Positions 33,821-42,986 of a stretch of DNA of 64,000 nucleotides are shown here, piece after piece. Position 1 is the first letter of the stretch. Each line of letters starts with the position of its first letter. Source of the DNA: an uncultured Gemmatimonadota bacterium (GTDB lineage Bacteria > Gemmatimonadota > Gemmatimonadetes > Palauibacterales > Palauibacteraceae); assembly GCA_913043255.1 (NCBI GenBank), contig CAJWLK010000002.1, positions 245,305 through 309,304 of the forward strand, read 5' to 3'. The notes under the pieces were generated by a model that made no database searches, was not told the DNA's origin, and worked only from the letters and a program-made list of their open reading frames with translations. Made by a program: the position numbers and the translations under genes.

Positions 33821-36214
33821 CTAAATGTGGATTTCGGTGAGCTGGTGAGGCGGTTGTCGCCCCTGTAGCTCGGCAAGGATCACGTCTGTAGTCAAAGGTG
33901 TGCGACATAAGCACTTTCCGCCGAGCGCATCCGCGATTGCGGATGTGACTGCAGCAGATCCAGCGCCAACCGGCGGTTCTCCGATACCCTTGATACCCAC
34001 TGGGTTTTCTGGGTCAGGCACACCGGCAGCAGCCCACTCCATCTTCAGTGGAACATCGAGGATACCCGGTGGTCTCGCCGTGTAAAGACGGTGAGAAAAA
34101 GGCACTCCCCATTTTGGGTCGAGTACCCACTTCTGGCTTCGGGCTTGCCCAAAACCTTGCACGCTCCCTCCGTGTATCTGAGCTCCAAGACTCCGTGGGT
34201 GGAGAACCACACCACAATCTGCGGATCCAGTGTAATCGACAATCTGTACGTCGCCTGTCTCCACATCTAATTCGACGACTGCAAATCCGATGACCCAGGA
34301 ATAAGTCGACCCGTCATGGGAAAAATTGTCCTTTGCGACGCCCATCACGCCTTGTCCTGAAAGCGCAGTCGCTGATGCCGTGGTCACTTGATTGATATCG
34401 TCTGGAAGCACTTCACCAGAGTACTTGCCACCCAGCTCAATTGCGCGTTGGGCTGCCTGGGCGAAACTGATCGAACCTCCAGGACCGGAAACTCGTCCAC
34501 GACTGGTACGGTATGAGTTAGCCGACCCACCCAGGGTGGCTGCTGCAATCTCCTGAAGTTTTTGCTTGAGATCGAGCCCTGCTGCGTGGTTGGCTCGAGT
34601 ATGTGCATGTGCCGTCTGGCTACCTGCTTGTACAGAGCTGTACGGTAGATTCTGGGAAGTGTCACCCCAAATCACTTGGCAATCTTCCCATTCTAATCCC
34701 AGCACATCCGCGGCTGCTCGACCACAATCGGCCATCGAGTGAGTCCCGAGGTTCCCAATACCATGGTGAATATAGAGTTTCCCATCGGGACGTATTACAA
34801 GTAATCCATCGAAGCCCGACGATCCTCCTACGTATGGGCTGACCCCAATGCCCACACCTGTAACTTTGGTTCCATTCCGCTGACCACTCAACTGACTCTT
34901 TTCAGCCCAGCCGAATTTGTCGGCGCCAGCATCAATCGCCTCACGGACGAAAGCACCTGTTAGCTGCCCCCGGTTTGGACCGAAACGAGAGTCACTGTCA
35001 GGGACGTTCATACGTCGGATTGCCAAGCGATCGATTCCTAGTTCCCGTGCGGCCTTGTCCACAAGCGGTTCGAGCATGGCGACGATCTGAGCCCCGCCAG
35101 GGCCGCGCATTGCGGCTCGTGGTGGCGTGTTTGTATAAATCGTGATCCCGCGGAACCGCATCGCGTCAGGTTGATACATGAGGTCGGTAATCGCGCCAGC
35201 GGTGTTATAGTCACCCGATCGCCCATATGGACCATGATCTTGGATGATGTATAGATCGATTGCGGTGATCTTACCGTCTTTTCGGAAGCCCATACGGACC
35301 CATGATTGGAATCCTGGTCGACCACGGCCAATATAATTTTCCTCATACCGTGTGATCCGCAGCATGACGGGTCGCTGAATTTTCTTAGCTAGAAGCGCCG
35401 TGATCGAATTGATCGGAGATCCGGCAATCTTGGAACCAAATCCGCCACCGCAGTACTGGCCCACGAACACTAAATCGCTGGGGTCTAGGTCGAGTTGGTT
35501 AGCCGTCCCCGCATGGGCCCGCTGGGTACTCTGTGTAGAGGCGTACAAGTAACATTTCCCATTATCCCAATAGGCCATAGAGCTACGAGGTTCCATGGGA
35601 TGGTGGGTGAGTGACTGGTGAATAATCGTGTCCTCGACAACGTGATCCGCATCGTCGAACGCACTGTCGAGATCACCATGGCTCCACTCGTCGGTGGGTT
35701 CTCCCATAGGAAGCCGACCCTCCGAAAGTGACTCGAAATCGGACGACGTCCATTTGACTGACTTGAGCTCACGTCCGCGCTCACCGAACGTGAGAGTGTT
35801 CCCCTCAAGTCGGGCGTTAGGGCCGCCCGGGGCAAGACTGGCCAGCGGGTCAATTGTGAACGGGAGCGGTTCGAGGTCGATATCAATCGCTTCGATCGCA
35901 TCGGCGGCGATTGTCTCAGTTATAGCTGCCACTGCAAGTATTGGTTCGCCCACGTATTTGGGTTCATCCGTAAGAGCAGATTCTCCGGGAGCGTCCGCCT
36001 GTGGCACTTCGTCTGCGCGCAGGATCCCTAATACCCCCTCCATTGCGAGCGCACGGCTTACGTCGATCTTTCGAACGCGTGCATGGGGCATAGGGCTCAA
36101 GAGGAGCTTCGCGAAAACCATCCCTTCAGCACGGAAATCCTCTGCATATTTGGCTCGTCCCGTGACCTTAGCGACAAGATCCGGGGGTGAGATGTCTTGA
36201 CCGATTAACGCCAT
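33821..36214 (-). CDS. Molybdopterin-binding large subunit of a xanthine/aldehyde oxidase-type hydroxylase
   Basis: The 797-residue subunit has an aldehyde-oxidase a/b hammerhead domain (VTGRAKYAEDF, about residues 15-125) and the molybdopterin domains. The QYCGGGFGSK motif, the Mo-site loop AMRGPGGAQ and the catalytic Glu in GIGEPPVGAG (about E746) are all present. The loop is of the aldehyde-oxidoreductase/xanthine-dehydrogenase kind, not the CO-dehydrogenase Cys-Ser loop. It has no signal peptide and would be carried out with the Tat-signal FeS subunit. Likely substrates are aldehydes or N-heterocycles; sequence alone does not decide. Confidence 0.92.
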   Translation of the reverse strand: MALIGQDISPPDLVAKVTGRAKYAEDFRAEGMVFAKLLLSPMPHARVRKIDVSRALAMEGVLGILRADEVPQADAPGESALTDEPKYVGEPILAVAAITETIAADAIEAIDIDLEPLPFTIDPLASLAPGGPNARLEGNTLTFGERGRELKSVKWTSSDFESLSEGRLPMGEPTDEWSHGDLDSAFDDADHVVEDTIIHQSLTHHPMEPRSSMAYWDNGKCYLYASTQSTQRAHAGTANQLDLDPSDLVFVGQYCGGGFGSKIAGSPINSITALLAKKIQRPVMLRITRYEENYIGRGRPGFQSWVRMGFRKDGKITAIDLYIIQDHGPYGRSGDYNTAGAITDLMYQPDAMRFRGITIYTNTPPRAAMRGPGGAQIVAMLEPLVDKAARELGIDRLAIRRMNVPDSDSRFGPNRGQLTGAFVREAIDAGADKFGWAEKSQLSGQRNGTKVTGVGIGVSPYVGGSSGFDGLLVIRPDGKLYIHHGIGNLGTHSMADCGRAAADVLGLEWEDCQVIWGDTSQNLPYSSVQAGSQTAHAHTRANHAAGLDLKQKLQEIAAATLGGSANSYRTSRGRVSGPGGSISFAQAAQRAIELGGKYSGEVLPDDINQVTTASATALSGQGVMGVAKDNFSHDGSTYSWVIGFAVVELDVETGDVQIVDYTGSADCGVVLHPRSLGAQIHGGSVQGFGQARSQKWVLDPKWGVPFSHRLYTARPPGILDVPLKMEWAAAGVPDPENPVGIKGIGEPPVGAGSAAVTSAIADALGGKCLCRTPLTTDVILAELQGRQPPHQLTEIHI

Positions 36215-36227
36215 GATCGTCCTCCCC

Positions 36228-36866
36228 TCAGACCGTGCGCCGAGCGTACTCGGCGGCCCGCATAGCGGAGTTTAGGATTTTGTTATAGTCCCCGCAGCGA
36301 CAAAGATTACCTGAAAGGGCTTGTGCAGCCTCTTCGCGGGTTGGGTTTGAGTGATCATTTGTGAGCGCGACCATGCTCATAATGAAACCAGGAGCGCAGA
36401 ATGCACACTGGAAACCACCTTCATCCACGACTGCTTGTTGTACCGGGTGAAGCGTTCCGTCCGGACTCTCTAATCCCTCGATCGTCGTGATCGCACGATC
36501 TCTAACCGTCTTCGTCAGGACAGAACACGAGTAGTGTGTTACGCCATCGATTATAACGGTACAAGCGCCACATTCAGCTCTGTCGCAACCAAGCTTCGTC
36601 CCCGTGAGCCCCAGCTTGTAGCGCAAGGTCATAGCCAAGGTCTCTTGCGGCAGGATGTCGACAGAGCGTGACTGCCCGTTGACAGAGAGCGTGACTAACT
36701 GTGGGAGTGTGGATCGTACCCGTTCGCTTGCCGATAGCCCTTCGGAAGCTCGAAACAGGTAATTCGAAGAGGAAACTGCAGCGCCCGTTGCTACAACCCC
36801 CTTAATGAATGTTCTGCGAGAATGGCCGGAAGTGGTCGATGCGACCGGAGTCTCGACACCACTCAT
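36228..36866 (-). CDS. Tat-exported [2Fe-2S] subunit of the molybdenum hydroxylase
   Basis: The 212-residue protein starts with a twin-arginine signal (SRRTFIKGVVATGAAVSSS). A plant-type [2Fe-2S] domain with GCDRAECGACTV and a distal Cys comes next, then the second [2Fe-2S] domain with QCAFCAPGF and LCRCGDY. It links the Mo site electronically to FAD and heme. The signal suggests that the complex works on the periplasmic face. It is the first gene of the operon FeS-Mo-FAD-cyt b-small protein, all with gaps of less than 50 bp. Confidence 0.93.
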   Translation of the reverse strand: MSGVETPVASTTSGHSRRTFIKGVVATGAAVSSSNYLFRASEGLSASERVRSTLPQLVTLSVNGQSRSVDILPQETLAMTLRYKLGLTGTKLGCDRAECGACTVIIDGVTHYSCSVLTKTVRDRAITTIEGLESPDGTLHPVQQAVVDEGGFQCAFCAPGFIMSMVALTNDHSNPTREEAAQALSGNLCRCGDYNKILNSAMRAAEYARRTV

Positions 36867-36934
36867 GGGTAAACCTCAAGTGAGAGACCTTAAATCATTT
36901 TTTCCACGCGACCCGAGGCGGAAGCGTGGTATTT

Positions 36935-36967
36935 AATAATGATTATCAACTCTGACATCCTGACATC
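36935..36967. promoter_or_regulatory. Possible operator region upstream of the hydroxylase operon (Fur-like site and tandem repeat)
   Basis: The 36935-36953 segment contains ATAATGATTATCA, which matches 12 of the first 13 positions after the leading G of the Fur-box consensus and then diverges. Overlapping its end, the 8-mer CTGACATC is repeated in tandem (36952-36959 and 36960-36967). Both lie about 70-100 bp before the FeS subunit start. Control by iron would suit an enzyme with FeS clusters and heme, but only sequence similarity supports this. Confidence 0.3.
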
Positions 36968-37031
36968 AGCTAGTCCTCAAAACAAGCCTTCGAATGTCTC
37001 GGTGCCGGAACGCCGGTATAGCATAGATCGA

Positions 37032-39143
37032 CTAGAGAATTCCCCAGATAGTAGGGTTGAGAGAGACAAAGAAGACCCACTCGCCGCCGTCACGTCGTGA
37101 CAAACCTCGGACTAGATCCAAATGCACGAGGTCATAGAAGATCCCAAGACCAAATCCGGCCGATCCCCGAACACCTGAAGTCTCGGTTATCCCAAAGTGA
37201 TCAGCGGCCGCCATCCCCACGCTCGTGATTCGTGTGCGACCAGCGGCCGCCTGGACGCGAAGACGGACCCAAGGTGAAAAGAGGGTCCGAGAAATTTCTG
37301 CGTGCCACAAGGCAAATTGATCGCCTCCCCAATCGCGGAAGGCATATCCAGGCACCGTGCCCCGGCCACCAATTGCAAACAGTCTTTGAGCCGGCAGGGT
37401 GCCACCTGAGATACCGAACTTCACCTTGCTCGACCAAGCCCATGCAGTGCCCATGTCGTCCTTGTTTGCCTCTACCGTGATCACTGCCCGACTGAATCCA
37501 AAGCTTCCGATCAAACTTGTGGCAGCCTCTGCTAACAGGCTTGCTCTCCACCAAGCTCCAATCCCTTCACCAAGTGGCAGGTCCAAAGTTCCGTCGAGCA
37601 TCGCTAGCGTCCCTTCTTCTATGGGCCGAACCGCACGAAGAGGGTTACTACCGAGGGGTGTAGTATGTAGGAGGAGGTCGGCAGCTCTCTCCTGAAAAAT
37701 TGACCCTCCCAGCTCTATCCTTGCCTGCGCAAGTTCACCTTCTAGTGAAATCCGTCCACCATCTTGGAAGAAAGGGTCTTGGTAGTCCTCGCCGGCCATG
37801 GCCAGTGCCAGTGTTTGGATTACACCAGACGCGGAGGTGGAACCAACATCTTCGAGCGAGTGGATCTTAGCCTCAATACCTGTGGTCCAACGGCCAACCT
37901 TTCGTCGAAAAACCATCGATGCTTCGAACTTTTCTAGGCTGGTTGGATATCCGCCCCAAAACGCTACTTGGGCTTGATCGTTAATTTGATAAGTGCCCCC
38001 CGCTCCGAGCAGAAGCCCCTCCGCTCGCCTAATACGCACACCAGCCGACGCGTTCGGCAACGATAACTGGAGTCGACCACCTCCGGTCAATCTGTCCTGT
38101 CGAATCAGTGATTGCGCGTTGTCTATTGCTTGGGCGAGCTGGGAATCTGAGTACTCTCCCTCGCGGATTGGACCTTCGTAAAGAGAGTGCGACCAATCAT
38201 TGAAGCTCTCAAGTGCGTCCTTCGGGTAAGAAACGATCTGTTGCCCCGAGGCCAGCACCAGTTCTGGTCTATCGTTAAGGTGATACTCAAGCACCTCTAG
38301 CCTCGTGCGGATGACTGTCTCGACAGGAAAATCGAACCAAGAAAGTGACCGCGTGATTTCGACATCCTGTTCGACCGGGAGCCAGTATCCGTCCCAGAGG
38401 GCAGAGCGAAGGTCGAGCACTATTTGGACCAGTTCTGGATCCCGGTATGCAGCTCGAGTAAAGGTGAAGCCCATCCTTGCAATAGCCCCGGTTTCTTCGT
38501 CGATAAAGAGAGACCCCACGATCCCCGGATCATCTGAGTTGGCAGGACGAACTTTAAGTTCAAATAGCTGTACAACCCGATCCCGAATTCGAATCGTTAG
38601 TGAGTCGGCGAGTCTGAACTCATAGAAACTGACGGCCGCAGGTGCGGCCGGATGGAGAACGTTCTGTACCTCGTCACCGTCACCGAGTCGAATACGGTCT
38701 CCGAAGTTGTCTAAGACCAAACTCAGATGGTCGACGTGATACCGGATCGTGGTTGGGAGACGAACCTCATGACGTCGCCCTACAATGGTTTGGAGAGCAC
38801 GGTCGGGGGCCTGCCAGTGGACGTTTAGAGCGACTTGATCAGCACGAATAACTTCACGTTCACCCTGCAGATCACCGATGAAGTAAACATGGCCTTGTAC
38901 GTCCGCCCGGAAACTTTGAAGCGAGCTGTCCGCATAGGCATGACGCCGAGCGACTATCGCACGACGGATCAAAGAAAGGGCTGGTTCAGCGTTCCAAGCG
39001 TAGGGAGCAGAAGCATCCGAAGCTGTAATGGTCTCTGAGGGAGTGGCTTGACCGTTCAAACATCCTGGAAGAGTCAGAGTTACGATTAATATCGCTCTCC
39101 TTGCTCCGCGCGTTGATTTTCTACTCACGCAAAACAATGCCAT
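37032..39143 (-). CDS. Large outer-membrane beta-barrel protein, DUF5686/surface-antigen-like
   Basis: The 703-residue protein has an N-terminal signal-like segment (residues 15-32; LPGC may be a lipobox, but the Pro is unusual). A soluble domain with FRADVQGHVYFIG, VVQLFELKVRP and FIDEETGAIARM resembles DUF5686. The C-terminal half is rich in amphipathic strands and has a GGRGTVPGYAFRDWGG block like the RGY region of BamA/TamA surface-antigen barrels. Function is unknown; export of protein or lipid is only a family-level guess. ATG 39143 has no clear Shine-Dalgarno, and GTG 39128 is possible. It lies upstream of the hydroxylase operon on the same strand, separated by about 165 bp. Confidence 0.75.
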   Translation of the reverse strand: MALFCVSRKSTRGARRAILIVTLTLPGCLNGQATPSETITASDASAPYAWNAEPALSLIRRAIVARRHAYADSSLQSFRADVQGHVYFIGDLQGEREVIRADQVALNVHWQAPDRALQTIVGRRHEVRLPTTIRYHVDHLSLVLDNFGDRIRLGDGDEVQNVLHPAAPAAVSFYEFRLADSLTIRIRDRVVQLFELKVRPANSDDPGIVGSLFIDEETGAIARMGFTFTRAAYRDPELVQIVLDLRSALWDGYWLPVEQDVEITRSLSWFDFPVETVIRTRLEVLEYHLNDRPELVLASGQQIVSYPKDALESFNDWSHSLYEGPIREGEYSDSQLAQAIDNAQSLIRQDRLTGGGRLQLSLPNASAGVRIRRAEGLLLGAGGTYQINDQAQVAFWGGYPTSLEKFEASMVFRRKVGRWTTGIEAKIHSLEDVGSTSASGVIQTLALAMAGEDYQDPFFQDGGRISLEGELAQARIELGGSIFQERAADLLLHTTPLGSNPLRAVRPIEEGTLAMLDGTLDLPLGEGIGAWWRASLLAEAATSLIGSFGFSRAVITVEANKDDMGTAWAWSSKVKFGISGGTLPAQRLFAIGGRGTVPGYAFRDWGGDQFALWHAEISRTLFSPWVRLRVQAAAGRTRITSVGMAAADHFGITETSGVRGSAGFGLGIFYDLVHLDLVRGLSRRDGGEWVFFVSLNPTIWGIL

Positions 39144-39228
39144 GTTGACTCTGACTTGTTCCGTCTGCCCACACCCATTGTATAGCCCCCAAAGGGTGAC
39201 ATTGCGGTGGCAGATTCAGGGAAGTGTT

Positions 39229-39660
39229 TTACGAAAACAGGTCCTCTTGGCTGCCTCGCCCATCGTCTCCCGTCTCGAAAACGCTTCGAAGTCGCCGAAG
39301 CCAGTACTCCACATCGAACTCTTCCTCACTCTTTAGCATGCGCTTAAGTACCGGTGAAACAGCCCCGAGCGCTTCGACCAGATCCTCAGCGATTGATCCT
39401 ACTTCCGCCGCGACTGCTTCATCTGGCATCGATGCCATGGCACGGAGAATGGACCCTTCAGACCTGGATGCGACGATAGGTTCCGGATTGTTCGATACGT
39501 AAACCTCGGTTCGTCTTCCTGGACCGCGGTCATCTTCGATCGGGAGCAAGCCTACGATTTGATCGGATCGCCAGTACTTGGCGTAGCCGAGGTGGATCAT
39601 TCGGTTGCGTGTGATCTCCACGATGCCTCCAGTCGTTGTTCGCTCCCCACTAATTAACAT
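39229..39660 (-). CDS. RemA/DUF370-like small protein with C-terminal extension
   Basis: The 143-residue protein has a region (about residues 20-75: MIHLGYAKYWRSDQIVGLLP, GRRTEVYVSN, IVASRSEGSILRAM) that resembles the DUF370/RemA fold of DNA-binding regulators, where GRRTRAV and SAVQPET-like blocks occur. An acidic helical tail ends DVEYWLRRLRSVFE. The match is partial and by eye, so this is a suggestion. ATG 39660 is selected because GGAG lies five bases away. It is divergent from the HD-domain gene. Confidence 0.45.
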   Translation of the reverse strand: MLISGERTTTGGIVEITRNRMIHLGYAKYWRSDQIVGLLPIEDDRGPGRRTEVYVSNNPEPIVASRSEGSILRAMASMPDEAVAAEVGSIAEDLVEALGAVSPVLKRMLKSEEEFDVEYWLRRLRSVFETGDDGRGSQEDLFS

Positions 39661-39738
39661 GTACTCTCCGCGAAGACACACTCAGGTGTCAAGCGTTGAT
39701 TGCTCACAGACGTGGTTTTGGCCCATCTTATTAGCCTC

Positions 39739-41091
39739 ATGATGAGACCACGTACGATTCGAGACCCGGTTTGGGGGAACATCCGTCTTGGTGCCGAAGC
39801 GGCGAAAGTTGTTGATACGCCAGAGTTTCAAAGGTTAAGGCGAGTCAAACAACTCGGCGTGACGCACCTCGTATATCCGGGGGGTGTTCATAGTAGGTTT
39901 TTGCATGCTGTGGGCGTGTATCACCTTGTCTCCACCGCTATTACCCACTTAGAGCGCGAAGGCCACCTCGACGCTCTTTCGGATGAAGACCGAGCGGATA
40001 TCCCCGTTGTGCATTTGGCTGCCCTTTTGCACGACGTTGGCCATTACGCTTTCTCGCATGCAATGGAGGAACTTCGACCTGAGTCCATGCTAGGACATCA
40101 CGAAGAGATTGCCACCCAGTTTCTGGAGGCCGGTCCCATCAAAGGCGTTTTAGCCAATCATGGACCGGATGTCGTGCAACGGATTGGAAAGCTGATTTGT
40201 GGTGAGTCTACACATCCACTCCAGGGGCTGATAGCAGGATCTCTTGATCTCGACAAGATTGATTATCTTCGGCGTGACGCACTCTTCTGTGGGGTTCCCT
40301 ACGGTGCAATAGATGTGGATCGATTACTTCAAGCACTGACGCTAGCCCGTGAAGAAGACGATGGTCCACTGGAACTCGCCGTGACCGAGAAGGGCATTAG
40401 TGCGCTTGAGACGCTCTTGTTTTCGAAGTATCAGATGTTTCGAAACGTTTATTGGCACCACGCGGTGCGCGCAGCCACAGTCGTTTTTGTGCGGTTAATT
40501 GAAACCTCACTCGCTAATGGTCTTCTCCGTCGTGAGGAGTTAGCCGGACCAACTGATGAAGAACTCTTGGGATTGATCGCAAACAAAATCGATCGTATGC
40601 CAGATGACAGGAGTTCCGATCGAGATCCATCGTTTACCCACACTATGCGGTTGCTCAACGCGCTTAACCATCGTCAGCTGCCCAAGCGTGTTCTGGAACT
40701 TACTGGAGATCAACTCCCGGATCGCGTGTCCTCTTGGCCATCCACTAGAGCAGACTTGATGGTGATGCTCGAAAAACGGATGGCGGAGGAGTGGGGGGTC
40801 CCAAGCGAATCGCTGATGCTTGATTACCCAAGTGATCCGGACATGCTTGACCTCAACCTTCTCCTGGTACGTAGGGGTGCTGTTGTACGGCGGCTCACAA
40901 CATTGGGAGAGCGAGGATTGATCGATATCCCACGGCTAGGGAGATCGCTCTATCATTCAGCCCGTGTGCTCCGGGTGTTCTCCTTTGATCCGATCCCACA
41001 TCCTGATCCGAAGCCCTTGCTGGAGCTTATCGAAGCTTCGGAACATGATGTGGAATCTCGACTTGCAACAGGTGAGACGTTGTTTGGCTGA
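39739..41091 (+). CDS. HD-domain phosphohydrolase, dGTPase/SAMHD1-like
   Basis: The 450-residue protein has HD-domain metal ligands in SRFLHAVGVYHL, LAALLHDVGHYAFSHAME and SLDLDKIDYLRRD. The start block (IRDPVWGNIRL, then LRRVKQLG and VYPGGVHSRF) is characteristic of YwfO/SAMHD1-type dNTP triphosphohydrolases. It probably hydrolyses dNTPs or related nucleotides, though many members are untested. ATG 39739 begins the conserved part; a TTG at 39700 is less likely. The 3' end overlaps the likely radical SAM start. Confidence 0.88.
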   Translation: MMRPRTIRDPVWGNIRLGAEAAKVVDTPEFQRLRRVKQLGVTHLVYPGGVHSRFLHAVGVYHLVSTAITHLEREGHLDALSDEDRADIPVVHLAALLHDVGHYAFSHAMEELRPESMLGHHEEIATQFLEAGPIKGVLANHGPDVVQRIGKLICGESTHPLQGLIAGSLDLDKIDYLRRDALFCGVPYGAIDVDRLLQALTLAREEDDGPLELAVTEKGISALETLLFSKYQMFRNVYWHHAVRAATVVFVRLIETSLANGLLRREELAGPTDEELLGLIANKIDRMPDDRSSDRDPSFTHTMRLLNALNHRQLPKRVLELTGDQLPDRVSSWPSTRADLMVMLEKRMAEEWGVPSESLMLDYPSDPDMLDLNLLLVRRGAVVRRLTTLGERGLIDIPRLGRSLYHSARVLRVFSFDPIPHPDPKPLLELIEASEHDVESRLATGETLFG

Positions 41092-42028
41092 CCGGCAAAG
41101 TGTCAGCAAGTCAACACTAACTCGTCCCAACTCTGTGACTGGTGACAGTCCGTATGTCAGCCTTGACCATCTCGACACCCTATGGTTTCAGGTCACAGGG
41201 ACGATCTGCAATCTTCGTTGCACACACTGTTTTATCAGTTGTTCGCCAGATAACCATGCGTTTGATTTTCTTCCACTGATCGAAGTTGAGGCGTGGCTAG
41301 AAAAATCGAGTTCTTGGGGGGTAAAAGAATACTATTTCACCGGTGGCGAACCTTTCATGCACGTCGATCTTCCCCGCATGTTGGAGATGACGCTCAAACT
41401 TGGTCCTGCCTCTGTCCTGACAAACGGAACGCTCCTCCCTAACCGTATGCTCGACCCGATTTCCGACACAGCCCACGCCTCACCGTATTCCCTTGAGATC
41501 CGGGTTTCGATCGACGGACCTTCTCCCGAGACGAATGATCCCATCCGTGGAGAGGGCACATTCAATCGGGCGATGGAGGGGATCCGTAAGCTGCTCGATC
41601 GTGGGTTTCTTCCGATTGTGACTGCGACCCAGGTATGGGCGCCCGAAAAGGATGAGGAAGTTCGCCAGGCGTTTGTGTCACGCCTCCAGGGGCTTGGTTA
41701 TCAAAATCCTAGGCTCAAGATTCTGCCTTCACTTCGCATTGGCAGGGAGGTCCTGCGTGAGCGAGGCTACACAACAAGTGAACGCGTGAATAGTGAGATG
41801 ATGGAGGGGTATGAATCGAACCAACTCATCTGTGCGTCAAGCCGAGTTGTTACAAGCCGTGGCGTCTATGTGTGTCCGATTTTGATCGATGACCCGGACG
41901 CTCGCCTCGGTTCCACTCTTGAAGAGGCCACGACACCATTTCAGCTAGACAAGCCCGCGTGTTACACCTGTTGGCTTCATGGGGCCATTTGTTCCAATTA
42001 TGGGGGTATAGGGCAGGATGTCAGCTGA
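41084..42028 (+). CDS. Radical SAM enzyme with C-terminal SPASM-like cysteines, unknown substrate
   Basis: The 314-residue protein has the CNLRCTHC cluster motif (CxxxCxxC) near residue 42, the YFTGGEPF SAM-binding GGE block near 85 and VSIDGPS. A C-terminal cysteine set (ICASS, VCPILID, CYTCWLHGAIC) suggests an auxiliary FeS cluster of SPASM type. TTG 41084 is selected because AGGTGA precedes it and it overlaps the HD stop by eight bases; in-frame ATG codons at 41045 and 41048 are alternatives. The stop overlaps the metallophosphoesterase start by 11 bp, so the two proteins are probably made together. SPASM proteins modify peptides or metabolites; no precursor peptide was recognised nearby. 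Confidence 0.85.
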   Translation: MADRQSVSKSTLTRPNSVTGDSPYVSLDHLDTLWFQVTGTICNLRCTHCFISCSPDNHAFDFLPLIEVEAWLEKSSSWGVKEYYFTGGEPFMHVDLPRMLEMTLKLGPASVLTNGTLLPNRMLDPISDTAHASPYSLEIRVSIDGPSPETNDPIRGEGTFNRAMEGIRKLLDRGFLPIVTATQVWAPEKDEEVRQAFVSRLQGLGYQNPRLKILPSLRIGREVLRERGYTTSERVNSEMMEGYESNQLICASSRVVTSRGVYVCPILIDDPDARLGSTLEEATTPFQLDKPACYTCWLHGAICSNYGGIGQDVS

Positions 42029-42833
42029 TTCGCATCGGATTGCGGTGTTTGGGGGAGTCTATAGCAATCATCTTGCGCTTGCTGCAGCCATCGAAGATGC
42101 ACAGACACGCGGGGTCCGTGATCTTTACTGCTTGGGTGATTTTGGTGCATTTGGGCCCAATCCTGACAAAGTGTTTCCGTTACTTGTCGACGCAAATGTA
42201 CAGGCAATACGCGGGAATTATGATGATTCGATCGCGCGCGGACTCGATGATTGTCAATGTGGGTATACGGATCCTCGCGACAACCATTTCGCACGGCTTT
42301 CATACCAGTACACATACCAGAACACTAGCGAACGCTGGCGTCGATGGATGGAGACACTTCCCGAATCTCTTAGGCTTGAAGTTGGCGGTGTGCGCGTACT
42401 CTTGTGTCACGGTAGCCCGCGGCGGATGAACGAATTTCTTTGGGAATCAACCACTTCTACTCAATTCCTCGCCCATCTTGCTGATGCATACGAAGCAGAT
42501 GTTATTCTAGGAACCCATACGGGCATCCATTGGAAACGTCGACTCCCCAATGGCCGCCTATTCGCTAACGTCGGTGTTCTGGGTCGTCCCGCAAACGATG
42601 GTCGGCCGGAAGTCTGGTATGCTGTGGTCGATGTGCTACCGAGCAGTGACCCGATGAACCGGCCCCTTACGAGTGTTGAGTTCGTTCCGGTGGCGTACGA
42701 TCATGAGCGTCTGGTGGACGAGATGCGCGATGAGTGCCTGCCAGACGAGTTTATCGAGACAATCCGTAGCGGGTGGTGGACGACTTGTCTCGAAGTGTTA
42801 CCATCGAAAGAGCGCGCTCGCGGTCGTTTCTGA
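42018..42833 (+). CDS. YfcE-type metallophosphoesterase-family protein with altered first motif
   Basis: The 271-residue protein keeps LGDFGAFGPNPD, GNYDD, LCHGSPRR and GTHTG, the order of calcineurin-like phosphoesterase motifs. The first motif reads GGVYSN where SDIHGN is typical, so the Asp and His of that metal site are absent. GNYD replaces GNHD. A conserved-looking CQCGYTDPRDNHFA insert with two Cys is present. It may be a subfamily with its own chemistry, or a protein that binds rather than hydrolyses. ATG 42018 lies within the radical SAM gene, indicating translational coupling. Confidence 0.8.
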   Translation: MSADSHRIAVFGGVYSNHLALAAAIEDAQTRGVRDLYCLGDFGAFGPNPDKVFPLLVDANVQAIRGNYDDSIARGLDDCQCGYTDPRDNHFARLSYQYTYQNTSERWRRWMETLPESLRLEVGGVRVLLCHGSPRRMNEFLWESTTSTQFLAHLADAYEADVILGTHTGIHWKRRLPNGRLFANVGVLGRPANDGRPEVWYAVVDVLPSSDPMNRPLTSVEFVPVAYDHERLVDEMRDECLPDEFIETIRSGWWTTCLEVLPSKERARGRF

Positions 42834-42986
42834 TCGGTTTCGCACCAAGAGTTCGAGGAGGTGTTGAAAAACGAATGCAGTTTGCCCCGTGGTGAGCCCA
42901 AGCTAGTCTGTATGAGGCTAAACAATTTAGCCATCTCACGGTGAGCACTGGTTCGCCTCATGAAACCCCGCTAAAGACGGCAAACG

